Source: Bacteroides sp. GM023 (GTDB lineage Bacteria; Bacteroidota; Bacteroidia; Bacteroidales; Bacteroidaceae). Taken from it: DNA of 64,000 bases. Position numbers and translations under genes: made by a program. The notes under the pieces were generated by a model. The model saw nothing but the letters and a program-made list of their open reading frames with translations. It had not been told where the DNA came from and made no database searches. Position 1 is the first letter of the stretch. Each line of letters begins with the position of its first letter. The stretch is taken from NCBI RefSeq assembly GCF_014750685.1, contig NZ_JAAXGE010000003.1, positions 310,001 to 374,000 of the forward strand, in the 5' to 3' direction. This document shows positions 37,601 through 45,605 of the stretch, piece after piece.

Positions 37601-37759
37601 TTCTCTTCGGATATGGGTTCGGAACTGCAAAAACCGTTATCCATTGCCATGATAGGAACGATGTCGATAGGTACGGCAGTGAGCCTGTTTGTCATCCCGC
37701 TGCTTTATTGGTTTATTTATAGGAATAAGAAAACTCAAACGCAGATTAACGCGGATTGA
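34664..37759 (+). CDS. RND-family inner-membrane exporter, first subunit
   Basis: A 1031-residue RND permease (hydrophobe/amphiphile type) with twelve expected spans and two large periplasmic loops. It opens IKFLIQRPIAVLMAF. In the fourth span the usual DD pair is D-S (LALGMMIDSSIIVTEN), and in the tenth the usual lysine region reads CGIVINDSILKLD, so the classical AcrB proton relay is altered. It is followed by a TolC gene and a second RND subunit, implying a paired pump. Confidence 0.92.
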   Translation: MIKFLIQRPIAVLMAFTACFIIGLVTYSTLPISLLPNIAIPEITVQVSAANTSARELENTIVKPLRGQLIQVSTLKDIHSESRDGAGIIRLSFDYGTNTDLAFIEVNEKIDAAMNFLPKETERPKVIKASATDIPVFYLNLTLKNDSAYHSTQQQSFLDLCEFAESVIKRRIEQLPEVAMVDVTGILERQVQIVPDEDKLAMMGLTIEDIESALSSNNVEPGSMTVRDGYYEYNIKFSTLLRTAEDVENIYLRKGDRIVQLKDFCKVSIVPVKEKGVSVSNGKRAVTLAVIKQADENMDKMKNSLVGTMNYFQRVYPDIDFSISRNQTELLDYTISNLQQNLSLGFLFICLVAVLFLGDVKSPLVIGLSMVVSIVISFVFFYLCHMSLNIISLAGLILALGMMIDSSIIVTENISQYRERGYSLRRACITGTSEVVTPMLSSSLTTIAVFAPLIFMSGIAGAIFYDQAFSVTVGLMVSYFTGIMLLPVLYLLVYRTGVRTRKWKWLSFKFNNPIKDHTLDRFYDTGVDWVFSHKTFSVLFCVVSIPLCVFFFFFIDKQRMPDIEENELIVRIEWNENIHVDENRKRVDELFKELDGQSLEQTASIGRQDFILNRERELSSSEAELYFRTETSGGIAPLEQEIYRRLKERYPLSVVSFAPPETVFEKLFVTGDPDVVAELYARNRAQAPDAETIRKVEQELAKETGINPTGIAFENQLNLSISKEKLLLYRVSYNELYRVLKTAFRENSVTMLHSYQQYLPINISGNEKTVNRVLQETLVQTQPDSKGDVEYIPLRELVKVTPAEDLKSITSGRNGEFVPFDFYGVRDADKLIKDVKRVAEETGDWDTGFSGSFFSNREMLDELVVILMISLLLMYFILAAQFESFLQPLLVLAEIPIDVAFALLLLWLCGHTLNLMSAIGLIVTCGIVINDSILKLDAINELRKAGVPLVEAIHEAGRRRLRPIIMTSLTTIFAMVPLLFSSDMGSELQKPLSIAMIGTMSIGTAVSLFVIPLLYWFIYRNKKTQTQINAD

Positions 37760-37793
37760 CGCAGATTATTTTTCACGTATAAAATTGTCAGTT

Positions 37794-39299
37794 ATGAATT
37801 ATCAGTTATTAGTCAAGTGTTATTTTACTTTGGCGTTGGGTTGCGGAATTTGTTTTTCCGCAAATGCCCAGGAACGTTTGGTACTGGACCTGAATCAGAC
37901 GATTGCTTTGGCCAATGACAGTTCGCTGGAGTCATTCCGCACACAGAATATGTATCTGTCCGGTTACTGGGAATACCGGACATACCGTGCGAACCGCTTG
38001 CCCAGCCTGACACTGGACCTTACTCCGGCACAATACAACCGGGATATAACGAAGCGTTATGATTCGGGCTCCAACCTGGATGTATACCGTACGCAGCAAT
38101 CTTATTACGCCTATGGCGGATTGAGTGTGAAACAGAATCTCGACCTGACCGGAGGTACTTTCTATCTGGAATCGAATCTTGCCTATATGCGCAACTTCGG
38201 TGATAACAGCGCGACACAACTTACCAGTGTTCCCGTACGAATCGGATATTCGCAGAGCTTGGTGGGGTACAACCCTTTCAAGTGGGAACGAAAGATAGAA
38301 CCGTTGAAATATGAACGTGTGAAGAAGGAGTTTCTCTATAATGTGGAGAAAGTGTCGGAGACAGCCACGAATTATTTCTTTTCCCTGGCTATGGCACAGG
38401 CGGAATATAAACTGGCAAAAGATAACCTGGCTTCCACGGATACTCTTTACCGTATCGGGCAGCAACGGCACCGGATAGCCGCCATCTCACAGGCCGACCT
38501 GTTGACATTGAGACTGGACCGCGTGAATGCGCAAAATACATTGCAGAACAAGGCAAGCGACCTGAAACGGGCGATGTTCTCTCTAGCGTCTTTCCTTAAC
38601 CTGGATAAGAATACGCAAATAGAACTGGAACTTCCTTCCCGTCCGAACAGGATAGAGATTCCAGTGGATGAGGCTTTGAGCTGGGGAAGGAGCAACAACC
38701 CCCAATTGTTGGAATTGAAACAGAATGTATTGGAAGCGGAACGGAATGTGGACAGGACAAAGAAAGAATCCCGCTTCAATGCAAGTGTGAACGCGAGTAT
38801 CGGCTTTAATCAGGTGGCAGATAATTTCGGCGATGTATATCATAAACCGATGCAACAGGATTTAGTGGCGGTCAGCGTTTCTATTCCCATAGTGGACTGG
38901 GGGGTTCGTAAAGGAAAGTATAATATGGCACGTAACAACCTGAATGTAGTGAAAATCTCTGCCCGGCAGGATGAGATAAGCATTGAGGAAGAAGTGATTA
39001 TGACAGTGAGTGATTTCAATATCCAGCAGCAGTTAATTGCGAGTGCGGAAGAAGCGCTGGATTTGGCCGTACTTGCGTATAATGAGACAAAGCAGCGCTT
39101 TATCATTGGCAAGGCGGACATTAACAGCCTGACTCTTTCACTTAACCGTCAGCAGCAGGCACAACGGAATTATATTTCCGCCTTGCAGAACTACTGGCTG
39201 AATTACTACAAGATACGCCGTCTCACTTTGTTTGATTTCGCTGCGAATCTTTCACTTTCTGACAGGTTCGATTTCAATGGAGGAAAGTTGGTTAAATGA
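37794..39299 (+). CDS. TolC-family outer-membrane efflux channel
   Basis: A 501-residue channel. The start at 37794 gives MNYQLLVKCYFTLALGCGIC, a signal peptide ending SANAQ; longer frames run back into the RND gene without a signal. Two OEP repeats show the usual long coiled helices (SQADLLTLRLDRVNAQNTL, then INSLTLSLNRQQQAQRNY). It lies between two RND subunits and completes a tripartite exporter with them. Confidence 0.9.
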   Translation: MNYQLLVKCYFTLALGCGICFSANAQERLVLDLNQTIALANDSSLESFRTQNMYLSGYWEYRTYRANRLPSLTLDLTPAQYNRDITKRYDSGSNLDVYRTQQSYYAYGGLSVKQNLDLTGGTFYLESNLAYMRNFGDNSATQLTSVPVRIGYSQSLVGYNPFKWERKIEPLKYERVKKEFLYNVEKVSETATNYFFSLAMAQAEYKLAKDNLASTDTLYRIGQQRHRIAAISQADLLTLRLDRVNAQNTLQNKASDLKRAMFSLASFLNLDKNTQIELELPSRPNRIEIPVDEALSWGRSNNPQLLELKQNVLEAERNVDRTKKESRFNASVNASIGFNQVADNFGDVYHKPMQQDLVAVSVSIPIVDWGVRKGKYNMARNNLNVVKISARQDEISIEEEVIMTVSDFNIQQQLIASAEEALDLAVLAYNETKQRFIIGKADINSLTLSLNRQQQAQRNYISALQNYWLNYYKIRRLTLFDFAANLSLSDRFDFNGGKLVK

Positions 39300-39345
39300 T
39301 AATTTATTTGCAGACAGAATAATAAATTTCTTTTTAGACAGAAGA

Positions 39346-39435
39346 ACATAAGAACAAAAGAGGAAACAGTAATAGTTTAATGACCGGCAGAAATAATTTT
39401 CCAGGCGCAGCTTTTATGTTCTTTTGTTCTTATGT
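39346..39435. repeat. Inverted repeat between TolC and second RND genes
   Basis: A 15-base perfect pair (39346-39360 and 39421-39435) is separated by 60 bases; shorter matching bases extend the arms. The 170-base gap here is unusual inside an otherwise tight operon. It could be a processing site or an intergenic repeat insertion. Confidence 0.55.
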
Positions 39436-39469
39436 CTAAATTAAATTCCTATTTATATAAATAACGATA

Positions 39470-42400
39470 ATGCAAAACATGGGTTCTGACATAAAAAAGT
39501 CTTCAAAGGCTTCCGCTTTTACACTGATTGTCGCATTTATTTGTGTGGCACTGGTCGGGTTGGCGCTCGTTCCGCTGTTGCCTGTCAAGCTGAATCCGTC
39601 GCGGACATTGCCGGGTTTTAGTGTCGGCTTCAGTATGTCCGGGACTTCGGCACGTGTGGTGGAAATGACGGCTACCAGCAAATTGGAAGCGATGCTTGCC
39701 CGTATAAAAGGGATTCGGAGTATATCTTCCACTTCGGGAAACGGGTGGGGAAGAATTAATGTAAGCCTGGACAAACACGCGGATGCGTCGGTCGCACGTT
39801 TTGAAGCTTCGACGATTATCCGGCAGACATGGCCGGAGTTGCCGGACGGGGTGAGTTATCCGTATATACAGATGCATAGTCCGGAACAACAGAGCCAGGG
39901 CCCTTTCATGTCGTTTACGATTAATGCGCCTGCCACTCCCATTCTGATTCAGCAATATGCGGAGGAGCATATCAAGACACGTTTGGCACAGCTTCCGGGC
40001 ATTTATAAGATAAATCTTAGCGGAGCTACGCCGATGGAATGGCGGTTGGAATATGACAGTGAGCAATTACGAACATTGGGAGTGAGTACGGATGATATTC
40101 GTCAGGCAGTCGGACTGCATTATCAGAAAGAATTTTTAGGTACTTATGATGCGGAACAAGGGGCTTCGGGTAGGCAATGGATACGCCTGGCGTTGGTTCC
40201 CGAACATGATAGTCGGGAGTTTGATGCCAGTCAGATACAGGTGAAGATGAAGGACGGGAGAATGATTGGCCTGGATGAGCTCGTGAAGGTTTCCCGGGTG
40301 GAACAACAACCGCAGAGTTATTACCGGATTAATGGGCTGAACTCAATTTATCTGTCGATAGTTGCGGAAGAGACGGCTAATCAATTGGCTCTGAGCAAGG
40401 AAGTAAAGGCATATATGGATGATATTCAGCTATTGCTTCCAGTAGGATATGAGATTCATACGAGCTATGATGCTACGGAGTTTATCAAGGATGAGCTGAG
40501 TAAGATTTATCTGCGTACGGGAGTCACGGTGGCTATCCTGCTTCTGTTCGTATTGCTGATTACGTTCAGTCCTAAATATCTGTTTCTGATTATTGTCAGC
40601 CTGTCTGTTAATATAGCGATAGCGGTTATTCTTTATTACGCTTTCGGGTTGGAAATGCAGTTGTACTCTTTGGCGGGTATCACTGTCTCGTTGAATCTTG
40701 TGATTGATAATACGATAGTGATGAGCGACCACTATCTGCGACGTGGCAACCGGAAAGCGTTTATGTCCGTGCTGGCGGCTACATTGACAACGATGGGAGC
40801 ATTGGTTATCATCTTCTTCCTCGATGAGAAGATACGGCTTAATTTGCAGGACTTTGCTGCCGTGGTGATTATCAATTTGGGAGTTTCTTTGTTGGTTGCC
40901 CTGTTTTTTGTCCCTTCCCTGATTGATAAAATCGGATTGAAGCGACGGAAAAGAATTTCTCCTTCAAAACCAAAGCTGAAACTGAAGCTGAAACTGAAAT
41001 TGGGACAGCGGATAGGGAATGTACGTTTCTTTGTGTGGATACGCTCAAAAATGCGTCGTTTCCCTGTTTACTTCAGCCGCTTTTATATGTGGCTGATACG
41101 GATTCTTTGCCGTTGGAGAGTGGCGGTATGCATACTGCTATTATTAGGATTCGGATTACCTGTATTCTTGTTGCCGGAAAAGATGAAGGGGGAAGATAAG
41201 TGGGCGGAAGTTTATAATAAAACGCTGGGTACTTCTACCTATAAAGAAAAGGTGAAACCGGTTGTGGATAAGGCGTTAGGTGGAAGCCTGCGGCTGTTTA
41301 TACAAAAGGTGTATGAGGGAAGTTATTTCTCACGGAATGAAGAAGTGGTACTTCATGCCAATGCGAATTTACCGAATGGGAGTACGCTTGAGCAGATGAA
41401 TACATTGATAAAACGGATGGAAACCTATCTGAGTGGATTTAAAGAAATCAAGCAGTTTCAAGCGTCTGTGGAAAGTGCCCGCAGGGCATCTATCCATATT
41501 TATTTTACAAAAGAGCATCAGAGAAGCGGATTTCCCTATACATTGAAAGCGAATATGATAAGTAAGGCTCTTCAATTGGGAGGTGGAGACTGGAGTATCT
41601 ACGGATTGCAGGACCAGGGATTCAGCAATAGTGTGCGTGAGAATGCGGGTTCTTTTCGGGTGAAGATGTACGGGTACAATTATGACGAACTTTATGCGTG
41701 GGCGGAGAATCTGAAGGAAAAGCTATTGTCTCATCGACGAATCAGGGAAGTGACGATAGGTTCTGATTTCTCGTGGTGGAAAGATGATTATATGGAATTC
41801 TACTTCGATCTGAACAAGCGGCGAATGGCTGAAGAAGGAATTGGAGCCGGAGGGTTGTTTTCCGCTATCCGTCCGATATATGGGCGAAATATGGAAATCG
41901 GTTCGGTGCTGACAGAGGAAGGAACGGAAAAGATAAAGTTATCTTCCCGGCAATCGGAAGAACGGGATGTATGGGCTATGCAGTACTATCCTTTTCAGTC
42001 AGGCGGTAAGGAATATAAGATGTCGGAACTGGCCGTCGTTGAGAAAGGGCAGATGCCGCAGGAAGTGGCAAAGGAAAACCAGCAATACCGCTTGTGCCTG
42101 CAATACGAGTATATCGGTTCTTCGGAACAGGGACATAAATTGCTGAAGAAAGATTTGGAAGAGTTTAGTGAGATACTTCCGATGGGATATACCGCAAAAT
42201 CGGAAGATAACAACTGGTCATGGGGCGGAAAGGATAATAAACAATACCGTTTGCTCCTGATTGTAATCGCTATTATTTTCTTTATTACAAGTATTCTTTT
42301 TAATTCATTGAAACAACCGTTAGCGATTATCTTTGTGATTCCGGTATCTTATATCGGTGTGTTTCTGACATTCTACTGGTTCAAACTGAATTTTGACCAA

Positions 42401-42748
42401 GGTGGTTTTGCTTCCTTTGTCCTGCTTTGCGGTATCACAGTGAATGCAAGCATTTATATATTGAATGAATACAATGCCATCCGCAAACGTTTCCCGCGTC
42501 TTTCATCATTACGGGCTTATGTGAAAGCCTGGAATACAAAGATAATACCTATCTTCCTGACAGTAACTTCTACTATTCTGGGGTTTATTCCTTTTATGGT
42601 GGGAGCGGAAAAAGAAGGTTTTTGGTTTCCGTTGGCGGCGGGCACTATCGGTGGATTGATAATGTCTGTCGTTGGAGTATTTATCTTTTTGCCGGTGCTG
42701 ACACTGAAAAAGAAGCATTGCTTTGTGTCCTCTAAAGCTATACTTTAA
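39470..42748 (+). CDS. RND-family inner-membrane exporter, second subunit
   Basis: A 1092-residue divergent RND permease. It keeps twelve-span organisation but reads GITVSLNLVIDNTIVMSDHY in the fourth span (DN in place of DD) and CGITVNASIYILNEY in the tenth, so no relay lysine is visible. A lysine-leucine repeat (PKLKLKLKLKLG, about residues 502-513) sits in the cytoplasmic loop before the seventh span. It likely pairs with the first RND subunit, as MdtB/MdtC do. A strong terminator follows. Confidence 0.88.
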   Translation: MQNMGSDIKKSSKASAFTLIVAFICVALVGLALVPLLPVKLNPSRTLPGFSVGFSMSGTSARVVEMTATSKLEAMLARIKGIRSISSTSGNGWGRINVSLDKHADASVARFEASTIIRQTWPELPDGVSYPYIQMHSPEQQSQGPFMSFTINAPATPILIQQYAEEHIKTRLAQLPGIYKINLSGATPMEWRLEYDSEQLRTLGVSTDDIRQAVGLHYQKEFLGTYDAEQGASGRQWIRLALVPEHDSREFDASQIQVKMKDGRMIGLDELVKVSRVEQQPQSYYRINGLNSIYLSIVAEETANQLALSKEVKAYMDDIQLLLPVGYEIHTSYDATEFIKDELSKIYLRTGVTVAILLLFVLLITFSPKYLFLIIVSLSVNIAIAVILYYAFGLEMQLYSLAGITVSLNLVIDNTIVMSDHYLRRGNRKAFMSVLAATLTTMGALVIIFFLDEKIRLNLQDFAAVVIINLGVSLLVALFFVPSLIDKIGLKRRKRISPSKPKLKLKLKLKLGQRIGNVRFFVWIRSKMRRFPVYFSRFYMWLIRILCRWRVAVCILLLLGFGLPVFLLPEKMKGEDKWAEVYNKTLGTSTYKEKVKPVVDKALGGSLRLFIQKVYEGSYFSRNEEVVLHANANLPNGSTLEQMNTLIKRMETYLSGFKEIKQFQASVESARRASIHIYFTKEHQRSGFPYTLKANMISKALQLGGGDWSIYGLQDQGFSNSVRENAGSFRVKMYGYNYDELYAWAENLKEKLLSHRRIREVTIGSDFSWWKDDYMEFYFDLNKRRMAEEGIGAGGLFSAIRPIYGRNMEIGSVLTEEGTEKIKLSSRQSEERDVWAMQYYPFQSGGKEYKMSELAVVEKGQMPQEVAKENQQYRLCLQYEYIGSSEQGHKLLKKDLEEFSEILPMGYTAKSEDNNWSWGGKDNKQYRLLLIVIAIIFFITSILFNSLKQPLAIIFVIPVSYIGVFLTFYWFKLNFDQGGFASFVLLCGITVNASIYILNEYNAIRKRFPRLSSLRAYVKAWNTKIIPIFLTVTSTILGFIPFMVGAEKEGFWFPLAAGTIGGLIMSVVGVFIFLPVLTLKKKHCFVSSKAIL

Positions 42749-42755
42749 AGATGCT

Positions 42756-42790
42756 AAAGCGTAGCTTTAGACTAGGTAAAGCTACGCTTT
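42756..42790. terminator. Bidirectional terminator
   Basis: A 14-bp perfect stem (42756-42769 with 42777-42790, core AAGCGTAGCTT) with a 7-base loop, A-rich on the left and T-rich on the right. It serves the RND operon on the plus strand and the oxidoreductase on the minus strand, whose stop is at 42796. Confidence 0.85.
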
Positions 42791-42795
42791 TTGTT

Positions 42796-43353
42796 TTACC
42801 AATTATTTCCCGCATTACTACTGCTGATAAGCATTTCTACCCTCTGCTTATACAGATTTGCTCCTTCGGCAATATTCTTTCCTGCATCCGCAGTTCCCAT
42901 TCCGTAAACAACAATAGGCGTCTGCCACGTCATGCCGGAATGAATCGCACTGCCCTGATAAGGACGAAGAAGTTCGTCTGTAGTGAAGCGGTTTCGTCCG
43001 CCGCTACGATAAGCGTCGTACTCGGAACCGGTAGTTGTTACCACTACCAACGGCTTGCCTGCAACAGCCGGAGTTTTGGATAAGTAAGTAAAGACTTCGT
43101 CCTGCCATTTCTTTAGTAATGACGGCGCAGCCATCCAGTGGAAAGGAAACTGATAGATAACGGCCGAAGCATCGGAGATTATTTTACTCCATTCGTCTAC
43201 GTTGAAAGCGATGTCTTCTGCCAGTTCATAGAGATTGAAGACCGCTACTCCTTCAATGTCACTCACGGCGTCGATTAATGCCTTGTTTGCTTGTGATTCT
43301 TTAATGTTGGGATGTGCCAGCAGAATCACGACTTTTCTTAAATCTTTATTCAT
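42796..43353 (-). CDS. NAD(P)H-dependent flavodoxin-fold oxidoreductase
   Basis: A 185-residue protein of the NAD(P)H dehydrogenase (quinone)/KefF/MdaB type. It shows the flavodoxin-like N terminus (VVILLAHPNIKESQAN), QFPFHWMAAPSLLKKWQDEVF and VVTTTGSEYDAY, all typical of FMN/FAD-binding quinone reductases. The ATG at 43353 is chosen; the in-frame TTG at 43359 is less likely. Physiological partner not visible; probably a quinone or electrophile reductase. Confidence 0.85.
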   Translation of the reverse strand: MNKDLRKVVILLAHPNIKESQANKALIDAVSDIEGVAVFNLYELAEDIAFNVDEWSKIISDASAVIYQFPFHWMAAPSLLKKWQDEVFTYLSKTPAVAGKPLVVVTTTGSEYDAYRSGGRNRFTTDELLRPYQGSAIHSGMTWQTPIVVYGMGTADAGKNIAEGANLYKQRVEMLISSSNAGNNW

Positions 43354-43478
43354 ATTCAATCAGGTATTTAGGATGATACAACTACTTATATATTATTAAG
43401 GTCTAAAAATAAGAAAAAGTTCTCGAAAACCAATATCTTAATTAAAAATAAAACAATCCCTCTTTGCTTTTGAATTTG

Positions 43479-43486
43479 TATTTTTG
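43479..43486 (+). promoter_or_regulatory. nspC: -7 element before nspC
   Basis: TATTTTTG matches TAnnTTTG, 43 bases before the ATG at 43530. The -33 element is not clear. Confidence 0.4.
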
Positions 43487-43529
43487 CATCCACGTTCGTA
43501 AGACGTCACTTTAGATAATAATAGTAGAT

Positions 43530-44669
43530 ATGATAGATTTTACCCGGTTTCCTTCTCCTTGCTATATCATGGAAGAAGAACTTTTAAGGAAGAACCTGTG
43601 TTTGATAAAAAGCGTAGCCGACAGGGCGGGAGTGGAGATTATCCTGGCTTTCAAGTCATTCGCCATGTGGCGCTCTTTCCCCATCTTCCGTGAATACATC
43701 AACCATTCAACAGCCAGTTCGGTATATGAAGCCCGCCTGGCGTTGGAAGAATTCGGCAGCAAGGCACATACATATTCTCCTGCCTATACAGAACAGGATT
43801 TCCCCGAAATCATGCGATGCAGCAGCCATATCACGTTCAACTCGATGGCGCAGTTTGCCCGTTTCTATCCGATGACGGTAGCCGAAGGAAGCGGCATCTC
43901 CTGTGGTATCCGTGTGAATCCTGAATATTCAGAGGTAGAAACTGAACTTTATAATCCGTGTGCACCCGGTACCCGTTTCGGGATAACGGCTGATTTGTTG
44001 CCGGAGACGTTGCCGCAAGGGATTGAAGGTTTCCACTGCCATTGCCATTGCGAATCTTCTTCTTATGAACTGGAACGCACATTGGAACATCTGGAAGAGA
44101 AGTTTGCCTGCTGGTTCCCGCAGATAAAGTGGTTGAACCTGGGCGGCGGACATCTGATGACCCGCAAAGATTATGATACGGAACATCTGATAAAACTATT
44201 GCAAGGATTAAAATCACGCTATCCGCACTTGCAGATTATCCTGGAACCCGGCTCGGCTTTTACCTGGCAGACGGGTGTCCTGACTTCCGAGGTAGTGGAC
44301 ATTGTGGAAAGCCGTGGAATCAAGACAGCCATTCTGAACGTCAGCTTTACCTGTCATATGCCCGATTGCCTGGAAATGCCTTATCAGCCGGCAGTCCGTG
44401 GCGCGGAAATGGGAAATGAAGGCAAATACATTTACCGCCTTGGAGGAAATTCTTGTTTGAGCGGTGACTATATGGGACTGTGGAGTTTCGACCATGAGTT
44501 GCAAATCGGAGAGCGGATTGTGTTCGAAGACATGATTCACTATACAATGGTAAAGACAAATATGTTTAACGGAATTCATCATCCGGCCATCGCTTTATGG
44601 ACAAAAGAGGGAAAGGCTGAAATATACAAGCAATTTTCTTACGAAGATTATCGTGACCGAATGAGTTGA
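43530..44669 (+). CDS. nspC: Carboxynorspermidine decarboxylase
   Basis: A 379-residue PLP enzyme of the alanine racemase-like fold that decarboxylates carboxyspermidine/carboxynorspermidine in the alternative polyamine pathway. It has LAFKSFAMW (PLP lysine), NSTASSVYEA-like HSTASSVYEARLA, GIRVNPEYSEVE, FHCHCHCE, LNLGGGH and LEPGSAF. Length fits the family. It is the only gene of that pathway in this window and appears to have its own promoter. Confidence 0.95.
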   Translation: MIDFTRFPSPCYIMEEELLRKNLCLIKSVADRAGVEIILAFKSFAMWRSFPIFREYINHSTASSVYEARLALEEFGSKAHTYSPAYTEQDFPEIMRCSSHITFNSMAQFARFYPMTVAEGSGISCGIRVNPEYSEVETELYNPCAPGTRFGITADLLPETLPQGIEGFHCHCHCESSSYELERTLEHLEEKFACWFPQIKWLNLGGGHLMTRKDYDTEHLIKLLQGLKSRYPHLQIILEPGSAFTWQTGVLTSEVVDIVESRGIKTAILNVSFTCHMPDCLEMPYQPAVRGAEMGNEGKYIYRLGGNSCLSGDYMGLWSFDHELQIGERIVFEDMIHYTMVKTNMFNGIHHPAIALWTKEGKAEIYKQFSYEDYRDRMS

Positions 44670-44737
44670 TAATCAATTTGATTGTTTTGCGGTGGGGGCA
44701 AAGTGTGCAGATTTCTTTAAAAAAAGTATGCAGAATG

Positions 44738-44768
44738 TTTGCATGTTTACGGAAAATCCCTACCTTTG
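44738..44768 (+). promoter_or_regulatory. Consensus promoter of the tRNA cluster
   Basis: TTTG (44738-44741), an exact 19-base spacer and TACCTTTG (44761-44768) give a full match to the Bacteroides consensus. Transcription should begin near 44775, 13 bases before the first tRNA. Confidence 0.85.
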
Positions 44769-44787
44769 CAACCGCAAACGAAAAAAT

Positions 44788-44860
44788 GCGGAAATAGCTC
44801 AGTTGGTAGAGCATAACCTTGCCAAGGTTAGGGTCGCGAGTTCGAGTCTCGTTTTCCGCT
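44788..44860 (+). tRNA. tRNA-Gly (GCC), copy 1
   Basis: A 73-base cloverleaf with acceptor GCGGAAA/TTTCCGC, a D-arm with AGCTCAGTTGGTAGAGC, anticodon loop TTGCCAA and T-loop TTCGAGT. CCA is not encoded. Confidence 0.95.
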
Positions 44861-44894
44861 CATGTTTCTTTGAAATGTTGGAACAATAATCTTT

Positions 44895-44976
44895 GCCCAG
44901 GTGGCGGAATTGGTAGACGCGCACGTTTCAGGTGCGTGTGTCGAGAGGCATGCAGGTTCGAGTCCTGTTCTGGGCA
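44895..44976 (+). tRNA. tRNA-Leu (CAG), copy 1
   Basis: An 82-base class II tRNA. Acceptor GCCCAGG pairs with TTCTGGGC, the anticodon loop is TTCAGGT (anticodon CAG), and there is a long variable arm. CCA is not encoded. Confidence 0.95.
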
Positions 44977-45001
44977 CAGAGATTAATAACTTTAGAATTA
45001 T

Positions 45002-45085
45002 GGAGAGGTGGCGGAATTGGTAGACGCGCTACTTTGAGGTGGTAGTGACAGAGATGTTGTGGGAGTTCGAGTCTCCTCCTCTTCA
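45002..45085 (+). tRNA. tRNA-Leu (GAG)
   Basis: An 84-base class II tRNA. Acceptor GGAGAGG pairs with CCTCTTC (one G-U), anticodon loop TTGAGGT (anticodon GAG), long variable arm. It appears once, between the repeated Gly-Leu units. Confidence 0.94.
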
Positions 45086-45105
45086 CAGTTCATTAAAGTT
45101 TATTT

Positions 45106-45178
45106 GCGGAAATAGCTCAGTTGGTAGAGCATAACCTTGCCAAGGTTAGGGTCGCGAGTTCGAGTCTCGTTTTCCGCT
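45106..45178 (+). tRNA. tRNA-Gly (GCC), copy 2
   Basis: Identical to the copy at 44788-44860. Confidence 0.95.
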
Positions 45179-45210
45179 CTTGTTTCTTTGAAATGATGGA
45201 ACTAAGTTTT

Positions 45211-45292
45211 GCCCAGGTGGCGGAATTGGTAGACGCGCACGTTTCAGGTGCGTGTGTCGAGAGGCATGCAGGTTCGAGTCCTGTTCTGGGCA
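45211..45292 (+). tRNA. tRNA-Leu (CAG), copy 2
   Basis: Identical to 44895-44976 in the mature part. Here CCA follows directly (45293-45295). The spacer between it and the preceding tRNA-Gly resembles that of copy 1, evidence for duplication of a Gly-Leu unit. Confidence 0.95.
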
Positions 45293-45329
45293 CCAATCTT
45301 TCAGTTTTCTGAATGACGAAATTTAGTTT

Positions 45330-45402
45330 GCGGAAATAGCTCAGTTGGTAGAGCATAACCTTGCCAAGGTTAGGGTCGCGAGTTCGAGTCTCGTTTTCCG
45401 CT
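45330..45402 (+). tRNA. tRNA-Gly (GCC), copy 3
   Basis: Identical to the other two tRNA-Gly genes. CCA follows directly (45403-45405). Confidence 0.95.
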
Positions 45403-45418
45403 CCATATATATAACATA

Positions 45419-45457
45419 AGAGGTTGTCAGTCGATACGATTGACAACCTCTTTTTTT
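45419..45457 (+). terminator. Terminator of the tRNA cluster
   Basis: An 11-bp perfect stem (45419-45429 with 45441-45451, core AGGTTGTCA) is followed by a run of seven Ts. Confidence 0.9.
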
Positions 45458-45512
45458 GTACCTTATTGGAAGTTTGCCGGACGATTCTATCAATAGATTG
45501 AATAGAAAAGCG

Positions 45513-45520
45513 TAATTTTG
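45513..45520 (+). promoter_or_regulatory. -7 element before the tandem nagA genes
   Basis: TAATTTTG matches TAnnTTTG, 86 bases before the first nagA ATG. A run of seven Cs (45544-45550) lies in the leader. Confidence 0.4.
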
Positions 45521-45605
45521 CAGATGAAAAAAATCAATGTACTCCCCCCCAAAAAAGAGCGTCATTGATTCACACAGACCTATAATTAATTTAATAACAG
45601 ATGAT

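Noticed and set aside
31014..42748. Reading the ligase-like protein and RND set as an O-antigen or capsule locus
   Set aside because: There are no glycosyltransferases or sugar-nucleotide genes nearby, so this single ligase-like gene does not make a polysaccharide locus.
42751..43083. Plus-strand frame after the second RND gene
   Set aside because: It runs through a terminator hairpin and then antisense to the oxidoreductase gene.
44692..45446. Short open frames across the tRNA cluster, and the impression of a repeat array such as CRISPR
   Set aside because: The repeats are tRNA genes with intact cloverleafs; the frames just read through them.
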